Shown: positions 43,905 through 53,905, numbered from the stretch's first letter. The stretch: 64,000 nucleotides of DNA from a bacterium (GCA_026129405.1 JAHCID010000004.1:330761-394760); one strand, 5' to 3'. The notes: generated by a model not told the origin, from the letters alone. A program made the numbers and translations.

Positions 43905-44984
43905 ATGGCCACACAGGATCGCTATGCCACCCCGGTCGACGGCCTCGAGTGGAGCGTGCCGTCGCACGGCGACACCACCTTCCGCTGGGAGTACGCGGAC
44001 GGCCGTGATGCCCTCCTGCGGCTCTACAAGAAGGGCAAGGACCGCCAGTGGGACGCGGCCACGCGCATCGATTGGTCCCAGGGCCTCGACCCCGAGAACC
44101 CCGAGCAGCTGCCCGACGAGTCGATCCCGATCTTCGGGTCGGAGCCCTTCGAGCGCCTGACCGCCGCCGAGAAGGCCACCCTGCGCCGGCACTTCCAGAG
44201 CTGGCAGCTCTCGCAGTTCATGCACGGCGAGCAGGGCGCGCTCGTGTGCACCGCGAAGATCGTCCAGCAGGTCCCGCGCGTCGACGCCAAGTTCTATGCG
44301 GCGACGCAGGTGATGGACGAGGCGCGGCACGTCGAGGCGTACGCCCGCCTGCTGCACGACAAGTTCGAGCTCGCGTACCCGATCACGCCCACGCTCGCCC
44401 GCCTGCTCGACGACGTGCTGCGCGATGCGCGTTGGGACATGACCTACCTCGGCATGCAGGTGCTGATCGAAGGGCTCGCGCTCGCGTCGTTCGCCCTGAT
44501 CCGTGACCAGTCGAAGAACCCGCTGGCGGCGTCGGTGAACGCCTACGTCATGCAGGACGAGGCCCGGCACGTCGCCTTCGGGCGCCTGGCGCTGCGCGAG
44601 TTCTATCCGACGCTCACCGAGGCGGAGCGCGACGAGCGCGAGGAGTTCGCCGTCGAGGCCTGCTATCTCATGCGCGACCGCTTCCAGGCCGAGGAGGTCT
44701 GGGCGAGGCTCGGCCTGCCGGTGGACGAGTGCGCCCGCTACATGCTCGAATCGGGCTTCATGCAGCGCTACCGCAGCGCGCTGTTCACGCGCATCGTCCC
44801 CGCGATCAAGGAGATCGGCCTCTGGGGCCCGCGCATCCGCAAGGCCTACGAGCAGATGGGCATCCTCGGCTACGCCGACGTCGACGTCGAGGCGCTGGCC
44901 AGGCAGGACGAGAAGGTCGCCGAGGAGTTCGACGCGCGGCTGGCCGCGTCGGCGGGCCGGCCGCCGATGGCCCGGACGGCATGA
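43905..44984 (+). CDS. Di-iron ferritin-like protein with two EX28DEX2H motifs (AurF-type candidate)
   Basis: 359 aa. Two exact EX28DEX2H motifs are present: Glu of MHGEQGAL to DEARHVEAY, and Glu of IEGLALASF to DEARHVAFG, each with 28 residues between the Glu and the DE pair. This double motif is the ligand set of AurF-like N-oxygenases and ribonucleotide-reductase-like di-iron proteins, which activate O2. The helical ferritin-like fold is supported by the long alpha segments (FYPTLTEAERDEREEFAVEA). The substrate is unknown. It is first in an operon with a MerR regulator (ATGA overlap) and EfpL. Confidence 0.85.
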   Translation: MATQDRYATPVDGLEWSVPSHGDTTFRWEYADGRDALLRLYKKGKDRQWDAATRIDWSQGLDPENPEQLPDESIPIFGSEPFERLTAAEKATLRRHFQSWQLSQFMHGEQGALVCTAKIVQQVPRVDAKFYAATQVMDEARHVEAYARLLHDKFELAYPITPTLARLLDDVLRDARWDMTYLGMQVLIEGLALASFALIRDQSKNPLAASVNAYVMQDEARHVAFGRLALREFYPTLTEAERDEREEFAVEACYLMRDRFQAEEVWARLGLPVDECARYMLESGFMQRYRSALFTRIVPAIKEIGLWGPRIRKAYEQMGILGYADVDVEALARQDEKVAEEFDARLAASAGRPPMARTA

Positions 44985-45760
44985 CCGCGCCCGCCCGCAT
45001 GCGGATGCGCGACCTCGAGCGCGTCACCGGCGTCGGGCGGGAGACGATCCGCTTCTATATTCGCGAAGGGCTCCTGCCGGAACCCGAGCGCACCGGGCGC
45101 AACTCGGCCTGGTACGACGCCCGTTTCGTCGAGCGCCTGCGGCTCGTGCGCGAGCTGCGCCAGAAGCGCTTCCTGCCGCTGCACGTGATCAAGGCGATCG
45201 TCGGCGGCGACGCGGCACCGTCGCGCGACGAGGTCCGCACCCTCGTCGAGCTCGACGGCAAGCTCTTTCCGGCGGTGGCGGGCATGCCGGTCACGCCGGC
45301 GGAGCGCATCGGCGCCGTCGCCAAGCGCACGAAGCTGCCCGTCGCCGAGATCCGTGTGCTCGCCGAGAGCGGCGCGCTCGAGATCGTCACCCGCGGCGGC
45401 GGCGAGTGGCTCCTGGACCCGGCCATCCACATGGTCGAGCTGTGGGCGCGCGTACGCGCGGCCGGCTTCTCCGACGCCCTGGGCTTCGGGCCGCACCGCC
45501 TGCGGCTCTACGTCGACCTCGTGTCGTGGCTCGCGCGCGAGGAGCTGCGCATGTTCTCGCAGGGCCTCACGGGACGGGTGAGCACCGAGGAGGCGGTGCG
45601 CATGGCCGAGGACGGCATCACGCTCGTGAACCCGATCATCGGCCTCCTGCGGCGGCAGATCCTGCTGCGCTACATCGCCCAGGGCAACGTGCCGCCGCCC
45701 GCGCCGGAGCCCGCGCCGCAGGCGGCGGGGCGGGTTTCGCGCCGGCGCCGGATGCGCTAG
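44981..45760 (+). CDS. MerR family transcriptional regulator
   Basis: 259 aa. The N-terminal winged helix-turn-helix is MRDLERVTGVGRETIRFYIR then EGLLPEPERTGRNSAWYD, as in MerR proteins. A long effector/coiled-coil region follows (VRELRQKRFLPLHVIKAIVG), and the C-terminal half is unlike metal-sensing MerR members, with no conserved Cys. It starts 4 bases inside the di-iron gene (ATGA), so it likely regulates its own operon. An inverted repeat at 43872-43888 is a candidate target. The stop is 12 bases before EfpL. Confidence 0.9.
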   Translation: MTAPARMRMRDLERVTGVGRETIRFYIREGLLPEPERTGRNSAWYDARFVERLRLVRELRQKRFLPLHVIKAIVGGDAAPSRDEVRTLVELDGKLFPAVAGMPVTPAERIGAVAKRTKLPVAEIRVLAESGALEIVTRGGGEWLLDPAIHMVELWARVRAAGFSDALGFGPHRLRLYVDLVSWLAREELRMFSQGLTGRVSTEEAVRMAEDGITLVNPIIGLLRRQILLRYIAQGNVPPPAPEPAPQAAGRVSRRRRMR

Positions 45761-45772
45761 GGACGGCGCCCG

Positions 45773-46345
45773 ATGATCTCCACCGGCGACTTCAAGCGGG
45801 GCCTGCGCATCCTCGTCGACGGCGACCCGTTCGTGATCCTCGACGTCCACGTCCAGTCCCCGTCGGCGCGCGGCGCCAGCTCGCTGTCGAAGCTGAAGGT
45901 GCGCAACCTCCGCACCGGCCAGGTCCTCGACAAGACGTTCCGCGGCGGCGACAAGGTCGAGCAGCCGAACGTGGAGCTGCGGCCCGTCCAGTTCCTCTAT
46001 GCCGACGACGACGGCTTCCACTTCATGGACACGCAGAGCTTCGAGCAGGTCGCGCTGCGCAAGGACGAGCTCGGCGACGTCGCCGGCTATCTGCGGGAGG
46101 GGATGGAGGGCATCCGCTCCGTCGTCTTCAACGGCCGCGTGATATCGGTCGACCTGCCGCTCACCGTCGTGCTGCGCGTGGTCGACACCGCGCCGGCGCT
46201 GAAGGGCGCCACGGCGCAGGCGCAGACGAAGCCTGCGACGCTCGAGACCGGCCTCGTCATCCAGGTGCCGTCGTACCTCGAGACGGACGAACTCGTGCAG
46301 GTCGACACGCGCGAGGCGCGCTTCGTCGCCCGCGCCAAGGGCTGA
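45773..46345 (+). CDS. efpL: Elongation factor P-like protein (EfpL/YeiP)
   Basis: 190 aa, full-length EF-P fold. The decisive segments are VHVQSPSARGASSLSKLKVR in domain I and VDTAPALKGATAQAQTKPAT with LETGLVIQVPSYL in domain III. These match YeiP/EfpL rather than canonical EF-P, which has PGKG and a modified Lys at the loop tip. Arg33 occupies the tip in SARGA. EfpL rescues ribosomes stalled on polyproline and some other motifs. It is co-directional with and 12 bases from the MerR gene. The window's secreted proteins include Pro-rich parts, a possible need. Confidence 0.9.
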   Translation: MISTGDFKRGLRILVDGDPFVILDVHVQSPSARGASSLSKLKVRNLRTGQVLDKTFRGGDKVEQPNVELRPVQFLYADDDGFHFMDTQSFEQVALRKDELGDVAGYLREGMEGIRSVVFNGRVISVDLPLTVVLRVVDTAPALKGATAQAQTKPATLETGLVIQVPSYLETDELVQVDTREARFVARAKG

Positions 46346-46348
46346 TCC

Positions 46349-47911
46349 TCACCGCGCCGACAGGCACTCGAGCGTCAGCCGATCGCGATCGCGCCGCTCG
46401 AGCCGATCCCAGGTGTCGGTGCGGATGCGGCGTCGAGTCCGCCGCTTGTGCGTCGGGGCGGGCACGGCGATCGCAGCGGGCGCGGTGCAGACGTTCCACC
46501 CGCCGCTGCCGCCCGGCTGGGCGGACGCCTGCGCGAGCGTGGCCCCGGTGACGGTACGCAGCCGCTCGAGCCCCGACGCGTCGGCGGCCTCCCGGACGTC
46601 GATGCGCGTCGGACGCTCCGGCGTGCAGCGCGGGAAGCGCGGGTCGTCGTTCGCCAGGCACAGGCTTACGGCGAAGGTGCACGTGCCGTCGGCGCGCCCG
46701 TCGAGGTCGCAGGCCGGGTCGCCGTCGAGGCAGCGCAGGATCGGACGGACCTTGCCGCCCTTGCCGCGGGTCACGGGACCGGGGGTCGTGAACTCGGCGA
46801 TGCAGTCGGTGCGCGCCTTGCCGCCGCCGGGGATGCAGCGGCCCGGACGGCCGAGCGTGCACTGGCAGACGTCGCCGACGCCGTCCGCGTTCACGTCGGC
46901 CTGGTCGGCGTTGGGGATGAGGGGACAGTTGTCGCGCGCGTCGGGCACGCCGTCGCCGTCGGTGTCGAGCGGCGGCGGGATCGGGTCGGGCTCGCACGCG
47001 TCGCCCACGCCGTCGCCGTCGGCGTCGGCCTGGTCGGGGTTCGGAACCGTCGGGCAGTTGTCCTCTTCGTCCGGTACGCCGTCCCCGTCCCGGTCGGGGG
47101 CCGACGGATCGTCGACGTCGCAGGCGTCGCCGACGCCGTCGCCATCGCGGTCGCTCTGGTCGGGATTGGGAACGAACGGACAGTTGTCGTCGACGTTCGG
47201 CACGCCGTCGCCGTCGGTGTCGGTGTCGGGCGCGAAGGGCGCTTCGCACACGTCGGCGATGCCGTTGCCGTCGACGTCCGGCGAGCCCGGCGGTGCCTTG
47301 CAGGCCGCCACGGCGAGGCGGCTCGGCCGGCCCTTGGCGTCGTAGAGCAGGCGGATGGTGCCGGCGCGGCACGAGGCGCCGATGCGCGTCGTCAGCGTCA
47401 TCGCGAGCGGGTCGTCGGCGAGGATCGTCGGCGCGTCGTTGCGCAGCCGGAACGGCAGCGAGACCGAGTTGACGCGATCGCGCAACGACAGCCCGGTCAG
47501 CGTGGAGCGGGCGACCTCCACCCCGGTCGTCGCGTTGCGCAGCACGAGCGTGAAGGACACGCAGGACGGCAGCGCGCGGCTCGCACGGATGAAGAGGAGT
47601 GCGGCCCCGTTCGTGAGCTCGGGAACCGTGACCCCCGTCGGCGCCAGCGTCGTGCCGAGGCCGTCGTCGGTGGCGAACGACGGGAAGGGGCTCTCGGCGG
47701 CCGCGCCGGGCTCGACGGACACGATGTCGGCGGTGGCGCTGAGGCGCGCGGGGGCCTCCGGCGCGAGAACGCGGCGCTCGCGCAGGAAGAGATCCTTCAC
47801 GACGAACGTCGGCGTGTCGGCGGCCGCGGTCGCCGCGGCGACGAGGAGCGCGGGCGCGGCGACGAGGGCGAGCCGGGGCAGGCGAGCGAGGCGCATGGGC
47901 GCCGATAGCAT
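46349..47911 (-). CDS. Secreted protein with thrombospondin type 3 repeats
   Basis: 520 aa. A signal peptide ([18 protein letters not shown]) precedes a beta-rich domain (about 35-205). Then come TSP3-type calcium-binding repeats: [57 protein letters not shown] and [20 protein letters not shown]. The C-terminal third has paired Cys ([18 protein letters not shown]) and a Lys/Arg end. It is exported and probably calcium-stabilised in the matrix or on the surface. It is convergent with efpL (3-base gap) and divergent from the disintegrin-like gene. Confidence 0.88.
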   Translation of the reverse strand: MLSAPMRLARLPRLALVAAPALLVAAATAAADTPTFVVKDLFLRERRVLAPEAPARLSATADIVSVEPGAAAESPFPSFATDDGLGTTLAPTGVTVPELTNGAALLFIRASRALPSCVSFTLVLRNATTGVEVARSTLTGLSLRDRVNSVSLPFRLRNDAPTILADDPLAMTLTTRIGASCRAGTIRLLYDAKGRPSRLAVAACKAPPGSPDVDGNGIADVCEAPFAPDTDTDGDGVPNVDDNCPFVPNPDQSDRDGDGVGDACDVDDPSAPDRDGDGVPDEEDNCPTVPNPDQADADGDGVGDACEPDPIPPPLDTDGDGVPDARDNCPLIPNADQADVNADGVGDVCQCTLGRPGRCIPGGGKARTDCIAEFTTPGPVTRGKGGKVRPILRCLDGDPACDLDGRADGTCTFAVSLCLANDDPRFPRCTPERPTRIDVREAADASGLERLRTVTGATLAQASAQPGGSGGWNVCTAPAAIAVPAPTHKRRTRRRIRTDTWDRLERRDRDRLTLECLSAR

Positions 47912-48052
47912 GGGCCGTGCCGCAGCTCACAGCCCTCCGCATGTCCCGCCTGACGGGAGGCCAGGCGGCATGAGGGCCCGATCGTGCATTTCGGCACGTT
48001 GGTAGCGGCCGTACGGGCGATCCGACGACGGCCTCTGTCCAACATCCGCGGC

Positions 48053-51000
48053 ATGGTCCATGACGGGCGGGTGCGACGGCTCACACTGCTGCTCGTGTTG
48101 CTCCCGTTCGCGGCGCCGGTCGCCGCGCAACCCGACTGTCCGGCGACCGCGTCGCTCGCGATCTACGCCGACAACGCCAGCGCCGACGGCACGGTGACGA
48201 TGACGGTGACGGGCGAGCTACTGGCGCCCGCCGCGACGTGCGCCGGGACCGGCGCCACCTCCTACGAGCGCACCGTCCACTGCAGCGGCGCCGGTCTGGC
48301 CGGCTGCGGCGTGGTGAGCGGGCTGCGCCCCGGAGCGTGGGTCCATCGCGTGACCGTCGTCGTCACCGGGTCGGCGGCGCAGCGCCAGGCGCGCCGCGAA
48401 GTCGTGATCGCCGACGCCGGTCCCCGCCCGGCCAATGCCCTCGTGTGGACGGTGTACCCGCGCACGTTCGTCGTCACTGCGGCGACGCAGGACGCGCTGC
48501 GCGAGCAGCTCGACGCCGCGAGCGCCTTCACGGCGACGCACCCGGGATCTGCGCTCGTGACCTTCGCGCCCGAGATCTTCGCCGGCGCGCACGACCCGCG
48601 CACCATAGACCTGGTGCGCACCCGGTGCGATCCCGAGCCCGCGCGCGCCGCCGGGCTGTGCGTCGCCGGGAACCGCGTGGTCGTCGACGCGCTCGATCGC
48701 TCGGGCGAGCCCGGCGCGGTGGTGCTGTCGGTGGGGGCGCGGCTCCTCACCGTGCTACGGCTCTACGGCAGCGACACCGTCTGGCGCGGTCTCGTCTTCG
48801 TCGGCAGCACGGTGGGCGGCAGCGTGCAGGCGGACACCATCGCGATCGTCGGCGCCGCGGCCCAGAACGCTCGGCTCGAGCGCTCCCTCGTGCGCGGCCC
48901 CTCCGCCGGCGACGCGGTCAGCGTCGAGGACGGCGCGCGGGGCAACGTCATCGACTCCATCCTCGTCGGAGCGCAGAAGAAGGGGCTCATCGTCGGCGCG
49001 GGCTCGCAGGCGGTGCTGCGGACGAGCTGCGTGCACGACAACCGCGGCGGCGGCGTCCAGGCGCTCGACGGCGGCCAGGTACTCGCGGCCGGCAACGTGA
49101 TCGTGCGCAACGTCCCGGGAGCCGCCGGCCACGGTCTGGCCGCGAGCGCGACCGGGCCCGACCCGAGCGTGCTCATCACCAACGGCAACATCGTCCGTCT
49201 CGCCGGCGGACGCGGCATCTCGGTGACCGACCACGCGATCGCCAGCCTCGACAACGACTACGTCGCCGACAACCAGTTCGCCGGGATCAAGATCGAGACC
49301 TCGGCCGCGGCGGGACCCGGCGTGGCCCCGATCGCGGCGCTCCACGGCACCGCGCTCGTCTGCAACCGCAACGCCGGGGTCAGCGGCAGCTGCCAGCCCC
49401 TGGCCGACGGCGACGGCGTCGCCTGCGGCGGCGCGGCCGATTGCTGCGGCATCCCGGGCACCTGCTGCGTCGACGATGCGGGCTGCACGGCGCCGCTCGC
49501 CTGCCAGCTGCTCTCGTTTCCCCGCGGCTACGGCGCATCGCAGGCGGCGGAGGCCGGACGCACGCCGCCGCAGGTGTCCTACGGCGACGCGCTGCGCGCG
49601 GGGCGTAACGCCTTCACGCTGAACCGCGGCGCACCCGCGGGTGCGAACCTGTTCGTGAACGTGCCCGGTGCGGCGGTCGCGGCACGGGGCAACCAGTGGG
49701 AGCGCTGCGGGCCCGGCGCGACGTGCGACGTGGCCGCGGTGCTCGCCGCGGACGGCGACGTGCGCACGGCGGCGGGTGCGACGGTGGACGTCGGGACGCC
49801 GCCGGGCCCGCGCGCCGGCACGCCGACCCTGGCCCTGGTGCAGCCGGGGCGTCCGCGTGCCGGCGACCTCGTGCGCGTCTTCGGCGACGGCTTCGACGCG
49901 ATCGACGGCACGGCGTGCGGCGAGGCGGGCACGCCGAACGATCCCTGCGCGGCCGGCGACGCCGCCGTCGAACGCCGCAACGAGCAGACGCAGGCGAACC
50001 GCATCCGCCTGCTGCGCGGGGACGGTCAGGTCCTGGCGACCGTCTATCCCCTCGCCGTCACGCCGACGATGCTCGTCTTCCGCATGCCGTTCGATTGCTT
50101 CGCGGCGCTCACCCTCCAGGTCTCGAAGCGTGCGCCCGATGGCGGCCGACTCAGTGCCACGCTGCCGCTGTGCGATCCGTCCGGCTGCCTCGGCCAGCCG
50201 GCGGGCGTGGCCTGCGACGACGGTTCCGCCTGCACCACCGACGACCGCTGCCTCGGCGACGAGGCGGGAACCTGCCAGGGCACGTCCGTCGTGTGCAGCG
50301 GCGCCTGCCTCACGGGCAGCTGTGATCCGGCGCAGGGATGCGTGCCGAAGCCGGCCAGCGCGGCCTGCGACGACGGCAACGCGTGCACGACGAACGATCG
50401 CTGCAACGGCGTGGGGAACGTCTGCGTGGCAGGGCCGCCGCGCTCGTGCGACGCGCCGTGCTTCACCGGCGCCTGTCATCCCCAGCTCGGCTGCGAGGCG
50501 CGCCCGGCGGGGGCGATCTGCCGTCAGGCGGCCGGGGCCTGCGACGTGGCGGAGACGTGCGACGGCGTCACCGGCGCGTGTCCCGCCAACGCGTTCCAGC
50601 CCTCGACGCTGGTCTGCCGACCGGCTGCCGGGCCCTGCGACGTCGCCGAGACCTGCACCGGCTCCGCGGCCGCGTGTCCGGTCAACGCCTTCCTGCCGAG
50701 CACGGTGGTGTGCCGCGAGGCGGCCGGGGTCTGCGACCTCGCCGAGACCTGCACCGGCACCTCGGCGGCATGTCCGGCCAACCTACGCGGGACGGGGGTC
50801 TGTCGTCCGGCCGCCGGCGTCTGCGACGTCGCCGAGCACTGCACCGGAACGCGCGACGACTGTCCGCCCGACGTTCTCGTCGCGGCCGGCGTCACGTGTC
50901 GCGCGGCGGCGGACGCGTGCGACGTCGCCGAAACCTGCACGGGCGCCGCCGCCGCCTGTCCGGCCGACGCCGCCGCCCCGGCCGCGACGGCCTGCGACGA

Positions 51001-51481
51001 CGGCAACGTATGCACGACCGACGACCGCTGCGACGGGCTCGGCGCGTGCCGTGGCGGCGGCGAGCGGGAGTGCGCCGGTCCGTGCCTCGCCGGCACCTGC
51101 GATCCCGCCGTCGGCTGCGTCCCCGCCCCGGCCACGACGTCGTGCGACGACGGCGACGTGTGCACGAGCGCGGATCGCTGCAGCGGGATCGATGGGACGT
51201 GTCTCGCCGGGGCGCCGGTCGGCTGCGACGACGGCGATCCGTGCACGATCGATCGGTGTGACGCCGGCGTGGGCTGCCTGCACACGCGGATGTCGGGGGC
51301 GGACGGCCTGCGCTGCGCGATCGATCGGTGCAGCCGTCGCCGCCTCGTGCGCCGCCTGGTGCGGCTGGAGCGGCGCATCGATCGGGCGCTCACGGCTGGA
51401 CGTACGCCGGCGCGGCGCCTGGTCGCGCGCACGCGGACGCTGCTCACGCGCTGCGGGGTGCCGAGCCCGGTCGGGCTCTGA
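48053..51481 (+). CDS. Very large secreted Cys-rich protein with parallel beta-helix and disintegrin-like repeats
   Basis: 1142 aa from the ATG that begins a signal peptide (RRLTLLLVLLPFAAPVAAQ). An in-frame ATG at 47984 lies upstream but adds a non-signal tract. The N-terminal half (about 150-480) has right-handed beta-helix-like repeats (LEDRSLVRGPSAGDAVSVEDG-type blades). From about 740 onward there are two Cys repeat types: CxDGxxCTTDDRCxGxGxC blocks and a series CRPAAGxCDVAExCTGxxAACP, repeated at least six times like disintegrin motifs. The last ~50 residues are a basic Arg/Leu helical tail with Cys. No enzyme motif was recognised. Confidence 0.86.
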   Translation: MVHDGRVRRLTLLLVLLPFAAPVAAQPDCPATASLAIYADNASADGTVTMTVTGELLAPAATCAGTGATSYERTVHCSGAGLAGCGVVSGLRPGAWVHRVTVVVTGSAAQRQARREVVIADAGPRPANALVWTVYPRTFVVTAATQDALREQLDAASAFTATHPGSALVTFAPEIFAGAHDPRTIDLVRTRCDPEPARAAGLCVAGNRVVVDALDRSGEPGAVVLSVGARLLTVLRLYGSDTVWRGLVFVGSTVGGSVQADTIAIVGAAAQNARLERSLVRGPSAGDAVSVEDGARGNVIDSILVGAQKKGLIVGAGSQAVLRTSCVHDNRGGGVQALDGGQVLAAGNVIVRNVPGAAGHGLAASATGPDPSVLITNGNIVRLAGGRGISVTDHAIASLDNDYVADNQFAGIKIETSAAAGPGVAPIAALHGTALVCNRNAGVSGSCQPLADGDGVACGGAADCCGIPGTCCVDDAGCTAPLACQLLSFPRGYGASQAAEAGRTPPQVSYGDALRAGRNAFTLNRGAPAGANLFVNVPGAAVAARGNQWERCGPGATCDVAAVLAADGDVRTAAGATVDVGTPPGPRAGTPTLALVQPGRPRAGDLVRVFGDGFDAIDGTACGEAGTPNDPCAAGDAAVERRNEQTQANRIRLLRGDGQVLATVYPLAVTPTMLVFRMPFDCFAALTLQVSKRAPDGGRLSATLPLCDPSGCLGQPAGVACDDGSACTTDDRCLGDEAGTCQGTSVVCSGACLTGSCDPAQGCVPKPASAACDDGNACTTNDRCNGVGNVCVAGPPRSCDAPCFTGACHPQLGCEARPAGAICRQAAGACDVAETCDGVTGACPANAFQPSTLVCRPAAGPCDVAETCTGSAAACPVNAFLPSTVVCREAAGVCDLAETCTGTSAACPANLRGTGVCRPAAGVCDVAEHCTGTRDDCPPDVLVAAGVTCRAAADACDVAETCTGAAAACPADAAAPAATACDDGNVCTTDDRCDGLGACRGGGERECAGPCLAGTCDPAVGCVPAPATTSCDDGDVCTSADRCSGIDGTCLAGAPVGCDDGDPCTIDRCDAGVGCLHTRMSGADGLRCAIDRCSRRRLVRRLVRLERRIDRALTAGRTPARRLVARTRTLLTRCGVPSPVGL

Positions 51482-51487
51482 CGGCCC

Positions 51488-53068
51488 TCAGGAGCGCGTC
51501 ACGACGACGGCGCCGGGCGGGACGTCGGTGCCGAGCGGAGCCAGCAGGCTGGCGTCGCCCGCGACGCGGACGTCGTCCGTCGCCCGGCCGGTGAGGTGCA
51601 CCCATCCCGCAGTGCCGTCGCCGACCAGGGCGACGTCGCGCACGTCGTGCAGGCGCAGGGCCGGCGCGCCCGCCGCCACCACGCGCGGCAGGCGGGCCCG
51701 CTCCACGTCCTCGAACCAGAGCGCAGGGCGCGGATCGCCGGCCGCGGCCTCGCAGACGAGGCCGTCGGCCCGTAGGCCCGCGACGTGCCGGCACCACAGC
51801 ACCGCTGCCGGTAGCGGGCCGAACATGCCGGGGCGCGGGTAGGCGGCACGGAGCTGCGCGATCGCGGCGGCGGGAAGCGCCGCCGGCGCGCCGGGGGCGT
51901 GCGCGAGGCGGACGTCGGCGAGCGTCAGATCCTCGATGCGCGCCCCGTCGAGCCCGGCGACGACGCTGGTCGCGCGGGCGCCGGTGGCGACCAGGTCGCG
52001 GATCGTCACCCGCCGCAGCACGCCCGGGGCGGTCGCACCGGCGGCGCGGCTGCGATCGCCGAGACGCACGAACAGCGGCGTGCCGACGTTCTCGATGCGC
52101 ACGTGCTCCACCAGCACGTCCTCGAGCACGCCCCCGTCGGCCATCTCGAGCGCGACCCCGCCGTCCTCGGCGATCTCGGGCGGAAAGCCGGGCGCCGGCC
52201 GGTGGCGCACGAGGCAGTCGCGCAGCACGACGTCGCGGAAGCCCGTCGACGATTCGCTGCCGAGCTTGAGCCCGTTGCTCGAGCTTTCGACGATGCAGTC
52301 CTCGATCACGACCTGCTCGCAGAAGCGCTCCTCGCCGCCGGTGCCGCTGGCCTTGAGGCAGATGCCGTCGTCGAGCGCGTCGACGCGGCAGCCGGCGACG
52401 CGCACGCGACGGCAGCAGTCGAGGTCGATGCCGTCGGCGTGGCCGCCGGTGACGGTCACGTGCTCGATCACGACGTCGGTGCAGCCGAGGAGGCTGACGG
52501 CATAGTTCGGGGCGCCGCGGACCTCGACGTCGGCGACGCGGACGCGGCGGCAGCCGCGCAGCGCGATCGGCTTCGGGCCGCCGCGGCGGGTGCGGGCGGC
52601 GTCGATCACGCCGGGGCCGGTGATCGTCACGTCGGTGCAGCCGTCGGCGGCGAGGAGCGCGAACGAGAAGTCGGCGGTCTCGAGGTCGGCGAAGGTCAGC
52701 GACGGCACGAGGTCGACGGGGTCGTAGTCCGCGTCGTCCGGGCTGCCGAGGAGCACGGCGCCCGCGTCGAGCGCGAGCGTGATGCCGCTGCGCAATCGGA
52801 CGGTCCCGAGCCGGTAGACGCCGGGCGGCACCCTCACGACTCCGCCCCCCGCCGCACGTTGGACGGCGTTCTGGAAGACGCGCGTGTCGTCCGCATGTCC
52901 GTCGCCGGCGGCGCCGAGCCGCCGGACGTTCACGCGTTCACCGGAGCGCAGACCGTCGCTCGAGGAACCGAGGATGCCGGTGGCGAAGACGCTGCTCGCC
53001 AGCGTCGTCGAGCCGGTGAGGAACCGGCGGCGGGTGAGACGTCCGAGCCAGCCGCGAGAACGAAACAT
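51488..53068 (-). CDS. Tat-exported right-handed beta-helix protein, polygalacturonase-like (GH28-type fold)
   Basis: 526 aa from the ATG before a twin-arginine signal (LTRRRFLTGSTTLASSVFA). The mature protein begins VNVRRLGAAGDGHADDTRVF and FQNAVQRAAGGG, the start of pectin-lyase/GH28 folds. Repeated beta-helix turns follow: VTITGPGVIDA, VEVRGAPNYAVSLLGCTDVV, GIDLDCCRRVRVAGCRVDAL. GH28 catalytic Asp motifs (NTD, DD, GHG) are only partly conserved: VDALDDGICLKASG keeps a DD pair. It may cleave or bind a polysaccharide; activity is uncertain. Confidence 0.88.
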   Translation of the reverse strand: MFRSRGWLGRLTRRRFLTGSTTLASSVFATGILGSSSDGLRSGERVNVRRLGAAGDGHADDTRVFQNAVQRAAGGGVVRVPPGVYRLGTVRLRSGITLALDAGAVLLGSPDDADYDPVDLVPSLTFADLETADFSFALLAADGCTDVTITGPGVIDAARTRRGGPKPIALRGCRRVRVADVEVRGAPNYAVSLLGCTDVVIEHVTVTGGHADGIDLDCCRRVRVAGCRVDALDDGICLKASGTGGEERFCEQVVIEDCIVESSSNGLKLGSESSTGFRDVVLRDCLVRHRPAPGFPPEIAEDGGVALEMADGGVLEDVLVEHVRIENVGTPLFVRLGDRSRAAGATAPGVLRRVTIRDLVATGARATSVVAGLDGARIEDLTLADVRLAHAPGAPAALPAAAIAQLRAAYPRPGMFGPLPAAVLWCRHVAGLRADGLVCEAAAGDPRPALWFEDVERARLPRVVAAGAPALRLHDVRDVALVGDGTAGWVHLTGRATDDVRVAGDASLLAPLGTDVPPGAVVVTRS

Positions 53069-53143
53069 GCAGAGCCGTCCTGGCGACGCACGCTGGCACC
53101 GTCGCGCCGTTCTGCGCAAGCGACATTTCGCTCATCGGTCGCG

Positions 53144-53905
53144 TCAGCGCGCTGCGACGACTCGCGGCGCCGCGGCGCGGCCGGCACGGCCCGTATCGAG
53201 CGCTGTGTCGAGTGCGCTCCCGTACAGGACGTAGCTCTTGTATGCGGCACGCGACAGCGAGCGCACGCGCGCCGGCGTGGGGTTCGCGCCGACCAAGGCG
53301 GCGACGATGTCGAGCGCGTCCCAGGGGTGCGTGTCGTCGTAGTCCGCGTGCGCCTGGAGCCAGCGCAGGCCGGCCTCGAGCTTCTGCGGCGCGAGCAGCT
53401 GGCGGTACGCCGGACTCGACGCGACGCCCGGGGTCCATTCCCCGGTCGCGCCCTCGACGGCGAAGTTGGTGGCGACCATGGCCTCGGCGAGGTCTCCCGC
53501 GGAGCATATCTGCCAGCACCAGTCGGCCACCGCGGTCATCGCGACCGGGCGATCGCCGTCCCAGACGTCGTCGCGCGAGAAGCCGGCGGCGTCGCACCAG
53601 TCGAGATACCACTCGGCATGCTGCTGCTCGACGCGCAGGTTGCGCGCCAGCCAGGAGCGCGCGGCGTTCTGTCCGACGTCGCGCCCGTGCGTCGTCTTGA
53701 GGATCGCCTGCGCGAGATACTGCGGGAAGCGCTCGATGAGCGGCCAGAAGCCGACCAGCATGCGGCGGTGCTGGGCGGCGTCGATCGTGCCCTCGCGCAT
53801 GCGCTGCCACGCCTCGTGGGCGGTGACGCCGCGGCGGGCCTCGCCGGTGTCGACGACCAGATCCTGGAGGTAGCTCGGGTAACGGGCGAGCCGTTCGTGT
53901 TTCAT
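53144..53905 (-). CDS. Heme-oxygenase-like di-iron oxidase/TenA-fold protein (candidate HDO)
   Basis: 253 aa. It belongs to the TenA/PqqC-like helical fold: RYPSYLQDLV, HRRMLVGFWPLIERFPQYL and LEAGLRWLQAHADYDDTHP. Candidate metal ligands match heme-oxygenase-like di-iron oxidases: E93 and H96 in EQQHAEWYL, E151 in FAVEGATGEW, and the H186-x3-D190-x2-H193 motif in HADYDDTHP. HDOs use O2 on small amino or fatty acid substrates. Its ATG sits inside the stop of the upstream membrane gene (ATGA), with GGAGG at good spacing, so they form a coupled pair. Confidence 0.85.
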   Translation of the reverse strand: MKHERLARYPSYLQDLVVDTGEARRGVTAHEAWQRMREGTIDAAQHRRMLVGFWPLIERFPQYLAQAILKTTHGRDVGQNAARSWLARNLRVEQQHAEWYLDWCDAAGFSRDDVWDGDRPVAMTAVADWCWQICSAGDLAEAMVATNFAVEGATGEWTPGVASSPAYRQLLAPQKLEAGLRWLQAHADYDDTHPWDALDIVAALVGANPTPARVRSLSRAAYKSYVLYGSALDTALDTGRAGRAAAPRVVAAR

